DNA of 64,000 nucleotides from Acidobacteriota bacterium (GTDB lineage: Bacteria > Acidobacteriota > Holophagae > Acanthopleuribacterales > Acanthopleuribacteraceae). The DNA is taken from positions 26,358 through 90,357 of the forward strand of contig JACJWC010000021.1 in assembly GCA_020637335.1 (NCBI GenBank), read 5' to 3'. A model generated the notes under the pieces. The model made no database searches and was not told the DNA's origin. It was given only the letters and a program-made list of their open reading frames with translations. This document shows, in pieces, positions 61,260 to 64,000 of this stretch. The position numbers were made by a program, and so were the translations under genes. How positions within the stretch are numbered: position 1 is the first letter of the stretch; every line of letters starts with the position of its first letter.

Positions 61260-61365
61260 AAAAGAATCGCGTTAAGGCTCAAAGAACGCGAATAAAAACT
61301 AGCAAAAGCCATCAAGGAAACCATCAGAGGAAGCCCCAAAAAGCCCACAGTAAATGAGAATAAAC

Positions 61366-61393
61366 CTTAGCGAGCTTTGCGCCTTCGCGTGCG
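61366..61393 (+). repeat. 28-base direct repeat, copy 2
   Basis: CTTAGCGAGCTTTGCGCCTT followed by CGCGTGCG; direct repeat of 61232-61259, 134 bases downstream. Confidence 0.7.
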
Positions 61394-61419
61394 TTAAACC
61401 GTTGCGTGAAACTGGCTGA

Positions 61420-62181
61420 TTAATTGCGTAGGCGGTAGCCGGTGCGGAAGATCCAATAAACCACAACCAGACCTAACATCAGAAAAATCAGGATCATAGC
61501 CAGGCTGATGCCGAGGCTGACATCGGCTTGTTCGTAGAAGGACCAACGGAACCCGCTGATCAGGTAAACGACCGGATTGGCCAACGAAATCTGCCGCCAA
61601 ATGCCCGGTAACATGCGAATCGAATAAAAGCTGCCCCCCAAAAAGGCGAGCGGTGTGATGATCAGCAGTGGGATCAACTGGAGCTTTTCAAACCCATCGG
61701 CCCAAATGCCAATGATGAAGCCGAGCAGGCTGAAACTGAGACAAGTCAGGACGAGAAACGTCAACATCCAAAAGGGGTGTCGAACCTCTAAGGGCACAAA
61801 GAAACTGGAGGTGGCCAGGATGATCAGGCCGATAATCAGCGATTTGCTGGCTGCCGCGCCGACATAACCCATGAGTACTTCAACAAACGAAATGGGCGCG
61901 GAGAGCAGTTCGTAGATCGTGCCGGTGAAGCGCGGGAAATAAATGCCGAACGACGCGTTGCTCACGCTTTGGCTGAGCACGGTCAACATGATCAGGCCGG
62001 GCACGATAAAAGCGCCGTAGGAAATACCTTCGATATTGTTGATGCGCGACCCGATTGCCGAGCCAAAGACGACGAAGTAGAGGACGGTTGAGATGACCGG
62101 TGAGGCGATACTTTGACCAATTGTGCGAAAGGTTCGCGCCATTTCGAAATTATAGATGGCTGCAACAGCGCGCAGATTCAT
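61420..62181 (-). CDS. ABC-2 type exporter permease
   Basis: A 253-residue membrane protein with six predicted helices and the ABC-2 signature region ATSSFFVPLEVRHPFWMLTF, then GFIIGIWADGFEKLQLIPLL. Its start overlaps the stop of the ATPase gene as ATGA, so permease and ATPase form one exporter. The substrate could be a lipid, polysaccharide or drug. Confidence 0.92.
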   Translation of the reverse strand: MNLRAVAAIYNFEMARTFRTIGQSIASPVISTVLYFVVFGSAIGSRINNIEGISYGAFIVPGLIMLTVLSQSVSNASFGIYFPRFTGTIYELLSAPISFVEVLMGYVGAAASKSLIIGLIILATSSFFVPLEVRHPFWMLTFLVLTCLSFSLLGFIIGIWADGFEKLQLIPLLIITPLAFLGGSFYSIRMLPGIWRQISLANPVVYLISGFRWSFYEQADVSLGISLAMILIFLMLGLVVVYWIFRTGYRLRN

Positions 62182-63116
62182 GCTTGACCTACCAATTGCA
62201 CAAAAATTTCCTCCAGCGAACTTTGCTGGGTCGATATGTCCTTAAAGCGGATGTGTTGGGTTTTTAATTCATCCATCAATTCTGCGACGCCATTGTTTTC
62301 CTGCAGGGTGTCATAGGTGTAGACGAGTTGTTGACCATCCTGTAAGAGCTGGATGGGTTTTCCGGCCAGGCTGGCTGGGAGTTCAGTCAGGGGTTGGGCC
62401 AGATCGATGACCAGCTCTTTTTTGCCCAACTTCTTCATCAGCGATTTTTTGTTTTCGGTCAGGATCAGTTCGCCGTGGTTGATGACGCCGATCCGGTCGG
62501 CCATTTCCTCGGCTTCTTCGATGTAGTGGGTGGTCAAAATGATGGTAACGCCTGTTTCCCGTAACTCGCGGACCTGATCCCACATGGAACTGCGCAGGGT
62601 CACATCAACGCCTGCCGTGGGTTCGTCGAGAAAGAGAACTTGTGGCTCATGGGAGAGTGCTTTGGCGATCATGACCCGGCGTTTCATGCCGCCAGACAAC
62701 ATGCGCAGTTGATTGTCCTTCTTGTCCCACAAGGATAAGCGTTTGAGCAGGGTTTCGATGTAGGCATCATTACGCGGTTTGCCAAAAAGGCCACGACTGA
62801 AACGGACCGTGTTCCAGACCGTTTCAAAGGCATCGGTGGTGATCTCTTGGGGAACCAAGCCAATCAGGTCGCGAGTGTTTCGATAGTGAGTCACATGATC
62901 AAATCCACATACCTGAATTTGGCCCGCACTGGGCCGAACGATGCCGCAAACTGCATTGATCAGAGTGGTTTTACCCGCACCATTGGGACCCAGCAGCGCG
63001 AAAATTTCGCCGGTTTGGATGGTTAAATCGACAGTTTTAAGGGCTTGAAACCCGTTTTGGTAAGTTTTCTCCAATCCTCTGATTTCAAGAGCAGGTGTCT
63101 TATCTGGTGGAGTCAT
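62178..63116 (-). CDS. ABC transporter ATP-binding protein (ABC-2 exporter)
   Basis: ATG 63116 is preferred because AGGAAG lies 6 bases upstream; GTG 63122 is too close to it. The 312-residue ATPase has Walker A LLGPNGAGKTTL, the signature LSGGMKRRV, Walker B VLFLDEPTAGVD and the H-loop TTHYIEEAEE. The C-terminal 90 residues are the DUF4162-like extension of drug/lipid exporters. The permease gene follows directly. Confidence 0.94.
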   Translation of the reverse strand: MTPPDKTPALEIRGLEKTYQNGFQALKTVDLTIQTGEIFALLGPNGAGKTTLINAVCGIVRPSAGQIQVCGFDHVTHYRNTRDLIGLVPQEITTDAFETVWNTVRFSRGLFGKPRNDAYIETLLKRLSLWDKKDNQLRMLSGGMKRRVMIAKALSHEPQVLFLDEPTAGVDVTLRSSMWDQVRELRETGVTIILTTHYIEEAEEMADRIGVINHGELILTENKKSLMKKLGKKELVIDLAQPLTELPASLAGKPIQLLQDGQQLVYTYDTLQENNGVAELMDELKTQHIRFKDISTQQSSLEEIFVQLVGQA

Positions 63117-63136
63117 GCTCACTTCCTGATTGGGCT

Positions 63137-63484
63137 TTAGAGGCTTTTGCCGTCGTAATGGACGACCGGAACGGCACTGAAATCGAAGTTTTCAAGGCAA
63201 CGCGCATTGATGGCAACCATCTCCGGCCCACCGGGTTTTTTGCCGCGACCGAATGCACCAATGCCACAGGTTTTACAGAACAGGTGGTGGATGGTGTGCG
63301 TATTGAACTGGTAATCCTGTAAGTTGTCTTCACCTTTGACCAACTTGAAATGTTCCAAATCGGTAAAGGCCAAAAGCGAGCCTTTTCTTGAACAGATTGA
63401 GCAGTTACAGCTAATCAATTGTTTGATATCCAGGTCCGCTTCAAATTGGACTTGGCCACAGTGGCATGAACCGGTGTATTGCAT
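63137..63484 (-). CDS. GFA (glutathione-dependent formaldehyde-activating)-like protein
   Basis: ATG 63484 follows GGAGGG, giving 115 residues starting MQYTGSCHCGQVQFEA. The CHCG, CNCSIC and CKTCG cysteine groups are the zinc sites of the Mss4-like GFA fold. The family is named for a glutathione-formaldehyde activity that most members probably lack. It lies 20 bases upstream of the ABC exporter genes and may be co-transcribed with them. Confidence 0.9.
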   Translation of the reverse strand: MQYTGSCHCGQVQFEADLDIKQLISCNCSICSRKGSLLAFTDLEHFKLVKGEDNLQDYQFNTHTIHHLFCKTCGIGAFGRGKKPGGPEMVAINARCLENFDFSAVPVVHYDGKSL

Positions 63485-63613
63485 AGGAGCCCTCCTGGTC
63501 GGCATTATAGACCGATCGTTCTAGTGCATTGCGTTTTGTTTGCAAAAAATCTGAATCCCATCATACTCGCTTAGCCTCGGTTACGTAATGAGGGCAAGCC
63601 CCTGGAGGTGAAT

Positions 63614-64000
63614 ATGTCTCTAACAAATCCATCCAATTTTCGAAAAAGCCGAGCGGAACGCCAAGAAATCTGGCAAGTCACATTGGACCAGATTGAGCAG
63701 TTTTATCAAAATTTACCCGATTTGCCGGTGACGCCACCTCTCGACCCGCAAGCGATACGAGCTGAGCTTTCGCGTTTTACTTTTGAATCGCCTTTAGATC
63801 CTCATGAGGTGATTGGGGCGGTTTGTGATGGCCTGACCCGCTGGCAGGTCCATACGCCGCACAGTGGTTATTTTGGCCTGTTTAATCCGGCGCCGAGCAC
63901 GATGGGCATTGTGGCTGATCAACTGGTCGCTGCCTTCAATCCGCAACTGGCGGCCTGGAGCCATAGCCCCTTTGCCAACGAAGTTGAAAGACACCTGGTC
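63614..64000 (+). CDS. PLP-dependent group II amino-acid decarboxylase, N-terminal part
   Basis: 129 codons are present before the window ends. ATG 63614 follows TGGAGGTG. The sequence reaches HSGYFGLFNPAPSTMGIVAD, then AAFNPQLAAWSHSPFANEVE, which is the substrate-binding start of the aromatic-L-amino-acid/glutamate decarboxylase family. The PLP lysine lies outside the window, so activity and substrate are undetermined. Confidence 0.88.
   Translation, partial: MSLTNPSNFRKSRAERQEIWQVTLDQIEQFYQNLPDLPVTPPLDPQAIRAELSRFTFESPLDPHEVIGAVCDGLTRWQVHTPHSGYFGLFNPAPSTMGIVADQLVAAFNPQLAAWSHSPFANEVERHLV

Larger units (their letters stand above)
60737..61419. other. Gene-free region with dispersed repeats
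   Basis: About 680 bases that hold two family A repeat copies in opposite orientations and two copies of a 28-base motif. The 128-codon open frame across it (from 60872) is made of repeat sequence and has no ribosome binding site, so I do not call it. Confidence 0.7.

Overview
The window is bacterial chromosome of roughly even base composition. It encodes a Gram-negative cell: lipoprotein and Tat-type signal sequences, a di-heme c-type oxidoreductase, YidD, an undecaprenyl diphosphate synthase and a MoxR/DUF58/BatA/DUF4159/DUF4175 block. TTG and GTG starts preceded by good Shine-Dalgarno sites are common. The mix of a Reg_prop/Y_Y_Y diguanylate cyclase, a winged-helix nSTAND regulator, the large MoxR-VWA block and an amino-acid-catabolic operon would fit an Acidobacteriota (Holophagae-like) genome, but that assignment is inference from gene content only.

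Layout. 1-4.5 kb: the 5' part of an M16 peptidase gene, a GHMP kinase overlapping rarA, a small Cys-pair protein and an MFS carrier with its own terminator. 4.8 kb: tRNA-Ser(CGA), whose 3' end lies inside the 3' end of a convergent EamA gene. 4.9-19.6 kb: one leftward train (S1-domain protein, lipoprotein, DUF58, BatA-VWA, DUF4159, VWA, DUF4175, gluzincin-TPR, MoxR, EamA), with several ATGA overlaps. 19.9-22.0 kb: a rightward run of a deoxynucleoside-kinase-like protein with an altered P-loop, a DUF190 protein and an MFS carrier. 22.0-30.0 kb: a hybrid sensor kinase, a membrane TPR protein and a propeller-coupled diguanylate cyclase.

30.1-38.6 kb is a tight nine-gene leftward operon: yidD, tryptophan 2,3-dioxygenase, SDR, luciferase-type flavin oxidoreductase, asparaginase-II-family hydrolase, aldehyde dehydrogenase, the catalytic beta subunit of a 2-aminophenol 1,6-dioxygenase, a fusion of its alpha subunit with an aminomuconate deaminase (RidA family), and MarC. 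Together these suggest a tryptophan-to-aminomuconate meta-cleavage route.

38.6-43.4 kb is a gene-poor accessory stretch. It holds two AT-rich orphan genes (possible immunity proteins), a dead IS3-type transposase fragment and several families of palindromic dispersed repeats. 43.5-48.3 kb carries a winged-helix/nSTAND membrane regulator, a cis-prenyltransferase and a di-heme oxidoreductase.

48.5-60.1 kb is the most unusual protein block. It holds an unrecognised protein translationally coupled to a 1616-residue DUF4011/SF1 helicase with a kinase-like N-terminus and a nuclease-like C-terminus. A DUF1203 protein follows, then a very large PglY/DUF6079-like ATPase whose C-terminus resembles the PglZ alkaline-phosphatase fold, divergent from a TPR protein. 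These resemble parts of BREX and Hhe defence systems but in a combination I do not recognise. The window ends with more dispersed repeats, an ABC-2 exporter pair, a GFA-family protein and the start of a PLP-dependent decarboxylase.
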